DNA of 64,000 bases, from contig NC_029529.1 in NCBI RefSeq assembly GCF_001577835.2, forward strand, positions 8,744,157 to 8,808,156, in the 5' to 3' direction. Of the stretch, positions 38,801 to 51,600 are shown in pieces (position 1 is the stretch's first letter; each line of letters begins with the position of its first letter). The DNA is from Coturnix japonica (Eukaryota; Chordata; Aves; Galliformes; Phasianidae). The translations under genes were made by a program, and so were the position numbers. The notes beneath the pieces are model-generated. The model was given only the letters and a program-made list of their open reading frames with translations, ran no database searches and was not told the origin of the DNA.

Positions 38801-41800
38801 TTATGTTATTACAGCTGTTTGGAAATGCATGAATGGCTGAGCTGATTTAATAACTTGCTGTTACTGGAAGAAAAGGAGTAGCGATAGTTCTCCTGATCCT
38901 CGGCCAGACAAAATCTGCCCCTTTCTCTGTTTGCTTTATTTAATTTATACTTGTGCAATTTAGTAGCTAATAAATTTTTGGCATCTGAAGACTGGGCCTT
39001 GCCTGATGGAGAAAAGTCTATTTATGATTCTAGAATAATTAATTTGGCACCATACTGTGAACCCAAATGGGTCCAGAAGTGTTTTCTGCTGGGCTATCCC
39101 ACATTGGTGTCCCATTGTTCATATATTGTACTCTGCATGCTTTCCATTTGCTGAGCCATTCATATTAGAATTTGAAGGGTATGGAGATGCCAGTCTATCT
39201 TGCCTCATGTAGACTTCATTAGCAAAGTGGGATCATCTCTCATAGAGTATGTTATGCTTAGTAACTTGTGTACTTTCCATGCTCCTGTTAGTAATAACAA
39301 GGAAGTTTTCACAATGTAGATTTTAAGTGTAAAACTTCTGGGGATATGCCAAGTAAGGAGACAGGATAGTGCAAAATCCAGTAATGATTCAGGTCCCTTA
39401 AGTGATCATTTTTGGCCCTGTGATGATTATAGTGTTATGCAGTGTGGTAAGTATGGTGAACCTATTTGATTTCCTGCACCAGCTGATTTTTTTTTTCCTT
39501 TCGTATAGCTGGTGATCTTGTTTTAAGGAGAATTCTTTGAAAAATCTTCAGTCTTAGAACTAGACAACAATATATTTTAACTTAAACTGCACTGCCGAGC
39601 TACATGAGCTCTGCTAGGAAACTGAAAGGAATACTGTTCATTGATCAGAATTTATGTTCTTCATTACTGAGCATAGTGAAATACTGCAGTATGGTAAGGG
39701 TGTTACTTAATGCTGTGAAACTGATAATTACCACTGCGCAGTACAATTCAGTTCAATGTTAGTGCTTTCTGCATCCAGTATTTGGAATTCGATCTCCTGG
39801 AAGAGAAAGAAAATGCAAGGGTTAGAATGTATACATTTGTAAAGAAGACTTTAGGAATGTTAGGAAAATGCTGGTTTTAGGACAGCACTGGAGTCTGCCT
39901 CAGGTATTCATTTCAACCCATTCAAATTAGGATGCTATTATATGAGGTAGTTGCCAAATTATGTCTGTTGAACTATACAGACTGAAATAGCATTAAGGCT
40001 TTCAAAACTGCTTGAACAGTAAGTTTAAGAAAAGAAAGAATGTGAAGTCACTGAAGTTACTATTTAGCAATGTCTTTAATTTCTTGAAATATGGTATAAT
40101 GTATCTCAGACCTGTAAGTGGGAGAAACCAACTTGTGTTAACAATTGGTTATTTTAAATAGTGTGAAAAAAATCCACCTACTGCATGAGTTAGCATCTGA
40201 ATTGGTATTCAGAGCTAAGAATTGGTGGTGCAGGATCCTTTTAGGGGTATTATTAGGAGAGTCCCTGGAAAATGCTGGTTTTAAGAAGTCTATTTCACCT
40301 GTGTACTAAGAGATATGTATTCCTATTCATTGGTATATTTTTAGAGATTATGGGGTGAAAAGAGACAGACCATTGGTAGTCAGTGTGGAGGGCAGAAAGT
40401 GGCTGAGCACAGCTGTAAGCAACAATAGCAGTGAAAAAATACATGTAGCAGAAACTGGAAGTGGGGGATTGCAAAAGGTTAACAGATTTTGATAGAGGAA
40501 GATGAGTAGATTATAGACAAATAAAGTGCAAAATGGAACAAGCAAACTGTATCCAGGACAAACTTCAATGCAGATGAGTCAGAACAAGCTGACACACCAT
40601 AGTATGCCATAGCTGCAATATCAAAGGCAAGATGAAATTCCCATCTTTGCCTTATTTTAGGCAGTCAGGCAGTCTTTAAAGAAAAACAAGTAAACCTGTA
40701 ATGAGGAAAGTGCAGATCTTAGAACAACTGCTCTGATTCAGTTGCTGTCAAGGCCCTGAGGGCACTAATAGATCTTAATTGCCCTGATCAGCCTTTGCTG
40801 GAGCCTCCAACCACACCATGGGGCTGGGCCCCATTTAATCTCAGACCCTGCTGTGTTGGTTGGGCTGTCTTCCTGTGTGGCAATGTCTAGGCCTTGTTGT
40901 GCTGTTATTTTGGGGGGGGGGGGGGCTGCCAACCTATAACAAAAATTAGAGCCAGACTAATAAGCTGTATTTCTTTGCCAACTGATCTTATTAGTATTCT
41001 TCTGGGATTGATGTCCCAGGCCCAGAGCCTTGAGCACAGGTTGGCTTTCCTTATCTATAAAGGAATTAAGTAATTTGTGGACTTGTAGAAGCAGGGGAGC
41101 TGGGAGCTTTTGGCAGTGATGATTTTAGCTGTATCCTCAATCGTCAGTGTCCCTATGTGATTTTGCTGTTGCAGAGGATATCTGCCTACCTTACTTCTGG
41201 TGATTGTTGGTTTTCCTAATTAAAAATAAAACAACAATGTTATGGTGTTGCTTTGAATGAGAATTCAAAGGTGTGGAGCCTGAAGGCTTCAAAGTTAAGG
41301 AGCTAAACTGTATTTTTATCTTCAAAGTACAGATTTTATTGTTTCTGCTCTGGAAAAGCATATGAGCTGAGAGCTCCTGCACTGTGCGGTGGTGAGATGT
41401 GCTGCTGATCAGCAGGTGGGCAGCACAGTGCCTTGGTGCAATGAAGCTTAACAGACATTTAACAAATCTATCATATGTAGTTTAGTAAATGAAACATGCA
41501 GTTGCAGACAGTGAAGACGGCTTCCTTCCCCTTAGTATAGGGCAGCATCGAGCATTCTCATGCTTTACATAAATAACACAGTTGTCTGGAGCAAAGGTTT
41601 GTGTGCTTCTGTAATATACAGCATATAACATTGATGTGGCACTTCTTCTGTTAAAATAATTCAGCCTGTCCTAAAAACAGTTTTAATGGTGGGGGGAAAA
41701 GGGTAGAACCCTTGTTCCAAAGTTCCTCAGCATGTTTGGCAGCTCCTGTATGAGACAGCACTGTGCAGTCCGTCATTCATGTTGAGGCTGCATTTCCATT

Positions 41801-44512
41801 TGTTTGCTGTGTTTTTTCCATAAGGGTGAACTTTGCTGTTAATCCTACTCATGAGAAATTAAAGCTGATCACCTCCTCATCTTTGTTTTGGATCCTTTGT
41901 TGTCTCTCCTCTTGTATTACTGGTCTCTAAAATGAGAGTTGAACTTGTTCTTCCGGAACGTTTGGAAGACCATACTGTGCACAGGATGATCTGTGATGCA
42001 TGTGAAGCTTCAGCTTTGGGACATACATGTAAAAAGGCATTTACCAGCACATACAGTTTCTAGCATTTCAGTTCTAAGTTCTCCAAATGTTTTCCTATGT
42101 TGCTCTCTATAAATCCATGATTGCTTTATTTTAACTTACACTTTCTTTATTGCAATACATGATCACTGCATAGTTGTGTGTATGCTGCTTTTGAGTCATG
42201 TCTGTATAGCTGTGGAGCTGCTGAAAGCCAAGCTGTTCTTGTGTCTGTGTTGTACTGGCCTACCATGCGTGCTCTCTGCATATCTTAAAGCAGGTGTGCC
42301 CAACCCATGGCTTGCAGGCCTCAGAATCTCTGAGCCTCTTGAACAAAGATGATGTGTGGATAAATGCAATGCCTGTAAAAGGGGAACTTTATTATCTCTG
42401 CCAGCGTGTGAAAAAAAAACAAGCTGAAAATTTTGAGTGATATGTTATGCAGCTGTTGGCTGCTGGTGATATTTGTATAGCCTAAAGTAAATATTAAAAT
42501 GTTGCTTATCATTCTTGTATTTCATTTCTGTACTTGGTAGTATGAATGTTCATGTCAGCACAAACTCATATGTATGCTAATCACTTAACTATTATATCTC
42601 AAACAGCAGGAACACCTACTCAAAGGCAGAAGACAGAACAATTTGCTAGGCATTTATGCAAAAGCCCTGTCTATTAGTTTAAGGATGATGTTTCTAGCCA
42701 TCTAGTTTTCAGGTATTAGCAAATAACTGGTTCTCAGAGAACTTTTTAGGAGGGTAAGAAAATCAAGAAACAGTTGAGTCTCTGAAATCAAAACTTTAAA
42801 GGGTAATGGTTGGTTAAGTAAAGGAGGTTTCATTTTTTTTAGCTGGTGTCTTCACTGCACAGTTGGTGTCAGATTTTCTATCATTTAGAGATAAGCGCTA
42901 AAAGTCAGTCTAATTTTGTTGATTACAAGTTGGTTTTCTTATTCTTAAGCAATAAAAATATACCTTCTTATAACTTATTTCAACCAATTTTAGATACCTT
43001 CAAATGAAGCTTCAAAATTAAAGCATTTCTTTTCAGCAGTGCAGTGTTTTCTAAGTTGTCTGGTTTTATTTGTTTGCCTGACTAGAAACCTGAGCAGGCA
43101 CTCATATACTGCATGTATGCCTTTATTTTGGATGCATATTCTTTGTTCCCTTTGACCAATAATCTTCAGCTGCATGCAAATTTAGGAGCTACTGAAACTA
43201 GAAACAACAATCAACTATATTCATGAGTTCAGTGTAGCTGGGACCTCTCCCACCTTCCTGTTCAAGACCTTTGCTGTCATGCTATGCTTGAATTACTCTG
43301 CATGATGTTGTTAATTTAGACTCATACATATTTTATGCTGAATAACTACTTACTACTTTATATTAATCACAAATATCTCATAGTTACTGCAACAATAGGC
43401 CGTACACCACACAGCTGCATGAAGAAAGCTAAAACTGAAAGAAAATGAATAGCCACATCCTGTTCGTTATACAGATAGGTAGGGAGGTGTTCCTTCAGGA
43501 GGTAGGAGATGTGGGCTACATCCTCACTGATCCTGCCTGCTGGTTGAATGCTCTGCTGAAGTGATGTTCACCATGTATCTGATCATGGTTGAAAAGCAAG
43601 CATCTAGAAATAGAGAAGTTGTTAATACATATGTCCATAATAGGAAAATAAAACAAACTCGGTATTGATTCTGCCAAGATGGTTACATTCTTGAATGTGA
43701 GATATAGAAGATGGTAAAAGTATATTTTCCCTCTAATTCTGCTGGGAAGCAACAGTTCACAAATGATTTTTGCAACCTTTTTTTCATCCTTTGATTACTT
43801 GACCTTTCTGTTCTGATTTCTCCTTACTGCTCCATGACTTTGGACTTTCTGGAAAGCAACTTGTGATTCTTCAGTGTTTTCATTCTTCAGGAGCCTGTTT
43901 GGAGATGCACTAACAAGAATCTCTATTTTACAAAAATCCTGAGTATTTTATTTTTCTTATCTCATTACAAATGCTAATCAGTTCTGATGGTCTTGGCTGA
44001 GCTTCTGATACAAAGTTAATTATGCCTTGTTAATACACTGAGAGAGGCAAACAATGCTTTAATCTTTATAGAAGAAATGCAGATACTGTCTGAAAAACTA
44101 CTAGTAAGGCAGTTTTCCAAAGCTGTTCAATACCACAGCTTGGTGTTGGTAATGGGCTATTATAATAAAAGATAAACTTCTTTATAGGATTTAAAGCTGT
44201 AATTAGTAAATGTGCAGCTGAGGATTGGGTCAGCTAAATTAGTAAAGTGGGTATTAAAATTCCTGTTGTGCTTATGGGTCAGTGAGAAACTGACTGACTG
44301 CCAATCTCTTTGACTCATCTTAATGCCTCAATTAGCATAAAGCAGTTCATTTATAGATTAACTTGCCGCTCAAAGATTTGAGGCTAAGGATGAGATGACT
44401 GATGGGAGATTAGAGTGTAGTTTTGTGGTGTAAATGAGAGGTTGCCATTTATCAGGAATAACAAGTTCATCCTTCCATAATTCTAGAATGAAACTGTGGT
44501 GTAAAGTCAGTC

Positions 44513-44825
44513 TCCAATTTGTTTATAAGCCCCCTTAAGTACTGGAAGGCTGCAGTGCGGTCTCCCCCAGATCCTTCTCTTCTCTGGGCTGAACAGCCCT
44601 GCCTTTCTTTGTGGTAGAGATGCTCCAGCCTTCTGATCATCTTCACAGCCTCTTATAAACCCACTCTTGAGCTCAGGACCCCAGACCTGGCTGCAGTGTT
44701 CCTGGTGGGGCCTCATGAGAGAAGAGCAAAGGGGAGAAAGTCACCTCCTTCAACCTCCTGGCCATTCTTCTTTTGATGAAGCCCAAGATACAGTTGGCCC
44801 TCCAGGCTGCAAGGTCTTGAGGGTA
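44513..44825 (-). mobile_element. CR1: CR1 LINE fragment, about 310 bp
   Basis: This is the longest repeat copy in the window. The plus strand reads as the reverse complement of the C-terminal reverse-transcriptase region of CR1: TTCTCTTCTCTGGGCTGAAC, GCTCCAGCCTTCTGATCATC, CAGGACCCCAGACCTGGCTG, CTTCTTTTGATGAAGCCCAA and GGCTGCAAGG. The CR1 3' terminus is missing at the left side and the copy is 5' truncated at the right. It has point differences from the family consensus as I remember it, so it is an old, inactive copy. Confidence 0.92.
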
Positions 44826-47800
44826 TGTTAGATGGGATGGGTTGTTGTAATGCACTTTAGAGTACAAGAGCCGTGGAAGTGCTTTGGTTTTTATCAGTGA
44901 AGTTCCCTCAGCAGTTTTCTCCCATCCACTTTATTTTCTGGGCAGAGGAGTTCAAAGCATGTGAACATATTCCATATGAGCCGTTAAAAGCATTGAGGGT
45001 TCAACTTTTGGCCATTTTTTTCCTATTGCTATGTCATATGGCTGAGTTCTGATTTTGCTGTGAAGGTGTAAATGTGACTGACAGTGGTTGTGGAGTTGGA
45101 CATTTGGGTGAAGCGTTTTTGAGCTGAAATAAGCATTAAGACTTTAATGTTTCATAGCTTGTGATGGCTTTTTAAGGATTCTGTACACTGGGTTCCTGAA
45201 CTTGCTGTAGTGTCACGTGGATGCTGCTGAGGCTTTCCAATTCTGGCTTCACTCTGCAGCATTAACTGTTGGAAACTCACTATAAGCATCTGTTTTCTAG
45301 GCATTTCTCCACTTCTTTTTTAAAAAACACTGTAAAGTACCAGGAAAATGTAACCTACCAAAGCAAAGGAAAATGAATCCCTCAAATCCGTGCAGTGCGC
45401 TTTTTTATCCAGGTAAGACAGTATTTATGGTATTTATGAGACTCCAAGGGGTTCTTTGAAATTCAGGGTTTGTGAGTGCTTGAGCAAGAGGAAGGGATTT
45501 TCAGGGGGATGTTAATTTTGACCACATAGTGATAACAGATGAGTTTTGGAACAGTTAAGATATGTTAAAAGATAAATGATGTCCTCTTTCATGCTTATGT
45601 AAAGTATCTGATTAACTGATAAGCAGAAATCTTTTGTGTTTATATCTTGTTTAAATCTCATCTCATAAATGCTTTAGATGAGGCACTCATTTTTGATGTG
45701 CTGCTTAAAGGTCACTGGGTACAGCCTTTGGAATAATGTCAATTTATAATTAATACTAGAAGTTCAAAGTTTCTAAGCTGTAACTTAGGATGAAATAGAA
45801 TGAAACATATGAAATAAAAGTAATACACATTAGGATGAGGCAAATTACTAAATTTAGCTTAGCTTTCTAATTTGAGAGCTTAGCCATAAATATGAATTAT
45901 TAGCTAATTTAATTAATTGTGTGGGCATATAATCATGTTCTCTTGCATGTCAAAATTTCTTAACCAGCTATGAGTCCAACTTTTGTTAATGCAGTAGTGA
46001 AAATCTTCAGTCTTCCCTTTATTGGGGTAGATGAAGGTCAAAATTATGAACTGAAACATGGCCAAACCTTTCCCCTGGCAAAAAATAAAAGTGAAAAAAA
46101 TGTCCTGAGACAGGTGAGGTATGAGCTGAAAAATTCATACAACCCTACCTAGGAGATGTATATATTTTTTTTTCTTAAAGGGCTTATAGAAATATCAGTG
46201 TCACATTTCAGTTGCTACCTCTTCAGGTGGAACTGATATTGTGAGGATGCTTTGATTTGAAATGTTGAGTTCTTGCACCTTGAGTAGTTCACAATAGAAA
46301 ATACAAGTGCTCTTTTAAGTACAGTTCCTAATATATCGTTGTCTGGATAGAGGTGAGATGTTTGCTCAGGTGGCTCTTGCTTTTGTCAGTTATGGCAGGC
46401 CAGCTTGACTGTGGAAGCTCTACATTCATTACTATTACTCTTCCAGTGATTTTTTGGTGTGTGTTGGTACCTCTCCATACAGGCAGCTGTATGAAAGTGA
46501 GAGCAGAGTGCTGGCAAGGAAGCAAAATTCTTCTGCAGTGCAAATTCATTTGCTTTGCTTTATTACCTGCGCTGCCAATAAAATAGAGAAACTGCCCATT
46601 AGTAGCGGTTTACTTCATGGGTCCGTAACATCTCAAGGAAACAGTGTAAATTCAACCAGAGCACAGTTTGTGATATGAATCATGTACAACTGCAGAGCTC
46701 TGCACCATCGTTCATTAAAGGCTATTATCCATCTTTCATTTGTAAATATTACTCCAGCTATGACTGAGAGGACAGGTTGTTGAAGACAGATTGGAAATTA
46801 CCTTCTGAATGAAAATAGAAAAGCTAAAGAAACCATTAAAAATTACCTACTACACAGCTGAAAAATAAATATTTGAAATCACTTCAGTAGCAATGAGTAA
46901 TTGTTAATTAAAATGTCTCACTGTGTATGTGTTTCACAACTACTTTAGTCATAAATAAACCTCTTCTAGTGCTGTTGAGTCAGTATTTGATAGGGAACAT
47001 CTAAACAATCATGGTTATCTGAACTGGCTTCTAGCAGTGAACTCTGTTCTGCAGATCTGAAGATTTAACTTCTCAATATGTGAAGAAATAAGATCAAGGG
47101 TTGTTTTGGTTTTGTTTTGTTTTGTTGTAATAGAGCTGTTTATTTTTATGCTTCTTGTAGGAAACTGTTGAAGGTAAAATCCTCTATTCTTTGTTCAAAA
47201 AATTAAGAAGAAAATCAAACTTGTGTTTTTTTGCAATACGAGTATTACTATTGATCATGAAGCAGGATTAAGCCAGAATCCTCGCTTGTTGAAGGACATT
47301 AAGATGTGGCTGAGTTTATTGGTCTAACACCACTTTTGGTTGTGTGAATTAATATGTGCTGCCTATCTTTAAAGTTAGCCATAAAGGGGTTTACTTGTGT
47401 GTCCTTTTATTTTGCATAGGGTTGGGCTGGTAGCCCAAACGATCACAGTAATGATTTTGGTTCTAGGATTGCAACATATTTGTTTCAAAGCAGCTTCTGA
47501 TGCTTCTATTTAATGATCATAAAAAAGCTTCTTTTTAATGATCATAATTTTCATAAAGGCATGAGTGAGTTGGAACAGAATGAATGATGGAGTCTTGATG
47601 ACTCCTGAAAGCAGGTTGCATTACCAGCTTGCTTGTGTCCACAACAGAAGGCCACAGTTGCCTTTGGCAGGTCCACTTGAAATTATCCATCTTCTACTCT
47701 AGAGGAACTCTCCTGTGGGGTGGGAGTGAAGTGAGTTGGCTAAAGCCACTCCAGTATTTTGCAGTATGATGCTTTTTTTCTTAAAGAGATATAAAAAACA

Positions 47801-48543
47801 AACCAATTATGTTCTAGTTGGAGAAACTTGTGAGTATTTGAAGTGTAGGTAGCAATTTAGTAGTGGTTGTAGTGCAAATGTCAGAGTGAGAGTCTGCAAA
47901 ATAAAATAAAATATTTTTTGGTGTTTGTTTAATTTGGAGATGAGTAGCTTTCAGTGAAGTGAATGGATGGCACCTGCTGTGTGCCCATTATGCTGAGGCT
48001 TCAGTGGCAGAATGTGCATTGTCTTGGCAAGGAAAAAATTTTGTACTTTTCCACATTTTATCCTAGTTAAGAGGCTGAAAAGTAGAAGTGAATTGAGGCA
48101 TTTGTACTGCATTACCAGTAAGGTGTTCCTTAAGGTTCTTCTAAGAACAGGAGAAATGTGATGGAAATGGACTGTTAATGGTCAGCCACCAGTCTTTATT
48201 TTAATCCGTTAAGTACTGGAATTCTGTGGGAACCAACTTTTTTTTTTCATCACTTGAAAATGGACAAATTATTAAATGAATTTTTGTTTCTGTGATTTTG
48301 TAAACCCTGGAAATGAGTCATGTGGGGTTTTGAAAACAGAACAGGCTCCTGTAGTAGACATCACTCTTGCTGAGCGTAGGGACTTCTATCTGGCTCCTGG
48401 GGAATCTTCTGTTGTACTGCTTGAGGTGAATTAGGTGTATACTTAAATGTAAAAAGATCTAATGAGCAATGGGAAGGGTCTAAGGTGCAAAGTTGATTCC
48501 CTACATACACTGGCACAAGCAGTCATTCTGTGGGCATGAGCAT

Positions 48544-48676
48544 GGTGTCTGGAGGCCAGGCTAGGTGGGACCCTGAGAAACCTGGGCTATCATGAGTGGC
48601 ACCACTGCCCATGGCAGAGGGATTGGAACTGGCTGATCTTTAAGATATCTTCCAACCCAGGCCATTCTATGAACTC
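48544..48676 (+). mobile_element. CR1: CR1 LINE 3'-end fragment, plus orientation
   Basis: Reads forward as a CR1 tail: GTCTGGAGGCCAGGCTAGGT, then GGGATTGGAACTGGCTGATC, then TTCCAACCCAGGCCATTCTA, ending at the ATTCTATG terminal motif near 48670. It is the only copy in the window oriented with EMP2 and GRIN2A. The 5' boundary is approximate. Confidence 0.88.
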
Positions 48677-51600
48677 TGTTCACTAGAGATATCCTCTGAG
48701 CGCTGGCATTCCACCATTGCTGTGGAACTGATCAGAAAGGGCAGCTTTACACCCTGACGTGGATTTGATCTGATTCTGGCATTCCTGCTTCCTGCCAGCT
48801 TAACCGGCTCTGCAGTCAGACCCTCTTGCCCTCCATACCAGCTCACTCCTTGGTCCCTTCTCTGGTCTCAAATGCAAGACTGCAGTATTTTGTAGAACTG
48901 GCTACTGGAGGATTTATCTCACTTTTCCAGTATGAAATGGTTTCTGTGTTTTCTTGTTGTCCCATTTTGGTTTCAGACTCCTAGCTGAATTTTCAAGACC
49001 CACTTTTCAATACTTCTCCTCAACAGTTCATTAATCTAAGCTTGTGTCCCAGAACTGCTGCTGTCACTGAGAATACGTAAGCTCTGAATTCTAGCTTGGA
49101 AATATCCAGTTTCTTAAGATTTAGGTCAGAAGCTGATGCAAGCATAATAATTTATAATAATGAAACTAGGGCAAAACAAAACAAAAATAAAACAACAATA
49201 AATGAGGCTTTTCAAGTATGGAGAGAGGAATAATCCACTACATGCAGATAGCAAGCATATCATGAGTTGAGACAACAAATTACTGCCCTGTACCAAATTA
49301 AGCTGTACAGACCCACTCAAGCAGTTTTCTGTAGTAACCATTGTTCAGTTCCTTCTTGCTTAGTCTTTCCCTTTCTGCTTGTGTAGAATGGTGGCATCTA
49401 TGAATATTACTGTAGCTTGCAAGGAACAAAAATGGACTTAGCAAAGAGAAGGCTATTTGTCTCAGTGCACAATGATCAACAGTATAAACTGAAAATCTGC
49501 TCATAAAGAGATTAATTTCCTGTGATTATGCATTAATTAGTTAACTATCTTTAAATGTGTTGCCAGTATGCTTGATAATTTTATACATAACTCAGTCATG
49601 TGCCCCTCTTTGATGTGATTACATCTTTAAGTTGGTAATTTCATATTTCTATTTAAAGTATAGCAATTCTGGGTGAAATACGATATTGAGCATTTTGTTG
49701 TCATTTTTGTATACTTGTTGTAAATTCATGCTGTAATTCTGATGTTTCTTCTGTTTTTTGAGTTATAATGTAGGACTTCTACTGAAATTTTGTATGAATG
49801 AAATATCCTGTTCTTCCCCTGTGGACAAGGGATCCATTGTGTTAAATGAAACTAAATCTGTTGGGGAATATCTTTGTTATGTTAGTGTTGATTCTTTCTA
49901 CAAATAAAATGTGTGCAAATCTGTGTAACTTCTGAGAGATATTGGAGGCGGTGCTCATAGAATGTTATGGGTTAACCTTCCCAAAAATGAGCTGGTGGAG
50001 AAAGACTCAGTGCATAACAAAGTAGTCATCCCAGGTAGTAAGGTGGATACTATGGTATAATTCTGGGGGTTTGCAGCAATTAATCCTCTCAGATCTTCTC
50101 AAAACACATCATGAAGAAGGCAGAGCAGTGCATAAACTTCACTGGATGCGTTGGGATCCTGCTGGACTGGCAGTTGTTTTGAGGAGTGAAGGCAGATAGA
50201 AAGGGGCACACAAGGTAAAATGCTGTTAATGTGTTCTACTTCTGAACAGAAATGGGCTGTATTTTTTTCTGGCCATTTATTCAGTAGAAAATATGGATTT
50301 GGGTCACCTGAAAGTATGATATTTCTCTCTAATCCTATTGAGCTTGTCCAGTTGTTGAAGTAGTAATTTTAGCCAAATATTCTTGAAACAATGTTATCTT
50401 GCTCAGAAAAGTGAATGTGCCACACTTCCTTCAAAACAATATTGCTCTCTTTAAATCAAAAGTTTGTTTTCCTGTTTTGGATTAACTAGTGAACTGAAAA
50501 TATCCTTCATTCAGATGGCAGTATTTGTGATGCTTCTACTGGAGGAAGCTACAGACAATTCAAAGCTTCAAAGTAAATCTTCTTTAATGTGTTTAAAAAA
50601 CATGCGAGACACTCCTTGATGGGAAACAGAACATTTCTGTAATATTATGTAAAAGTAAAGAAGCTGAGGAAAAAAGAGGCTAGGTGAGTCATCACTGAGA
50701 AAGCTGCTGGCAAAACATTTGCCCATGTTCTCTGGAAGGCTGGAGTACAAGTGGGGAGCCCTTCTCTAGTTAGAGCAAATCCCACCCTCTGTTCTTTCTT
50801 CTGGCTTGACCTGTAGAAATCACTTAACTTTTCAGCCATGATTTCTTAAAGTTTTTGTAAATGCAGTACAGACTTGGTTCACAGTGCCTTCACATACAGG
50901 ATTGCTATAGTATGCTGAGAAAAAAATGTAATGTAGAAGAGTTTAAATCTTTAGGTGGGCAAGGTTCCTAGCTGTGCTGCACCATTCTGTGTCATGCCTT
51001 GAATGCAATGATGGTGCAGCACCAACCACAGTCCTGCTGAAGTGAATTTGCTATTCCGGTGCTGGAGCAGCAGGAGGAATGTTGGGGTAAAATCTGATCT
51101 GTCAAGCATACAAACAGGGCAGAGTTGGTAGTTTACAAGAGATAGTGATAACCTTCACATAAAGACTGTGAGATAGCTGAAGCCTGTTCTTCAATGAGAT
51201 GGTGCTTGCTTTGGCTGTACCCTAGGCTCCCTGACAAGTCTTTCTTCAAAATCTTGTAAGGAAGCAAAAAACACCTGAATTAAACTGTGGGATGAAAGCA
51301 CAAACTCAGAGATGACCTAGGAGTGGCAACCAAGATGTGAATAATTTGATCTCAGCTCTGTGTCCTTGTAGAGGAGGAGGGGGAAGGTATACAGGAAGGA
51401 GTATCTGCTCTGTATTCTTTAGTTTTCCCCTGCAGGCAGGCTATGGCAGCGTGTAACTGTAAGCTACTAAAAGAAAAGAAGCTGCAGTTCCACCTAGGAA
51501 CTTGGCATGTTCTTAAATAGATATGCAGGGTTGGAGTATATGCCTGCAGCCTTCACAGGGTGATTAGAAGAGCATCACAAGAAATAAAGAAAAATCCTAG

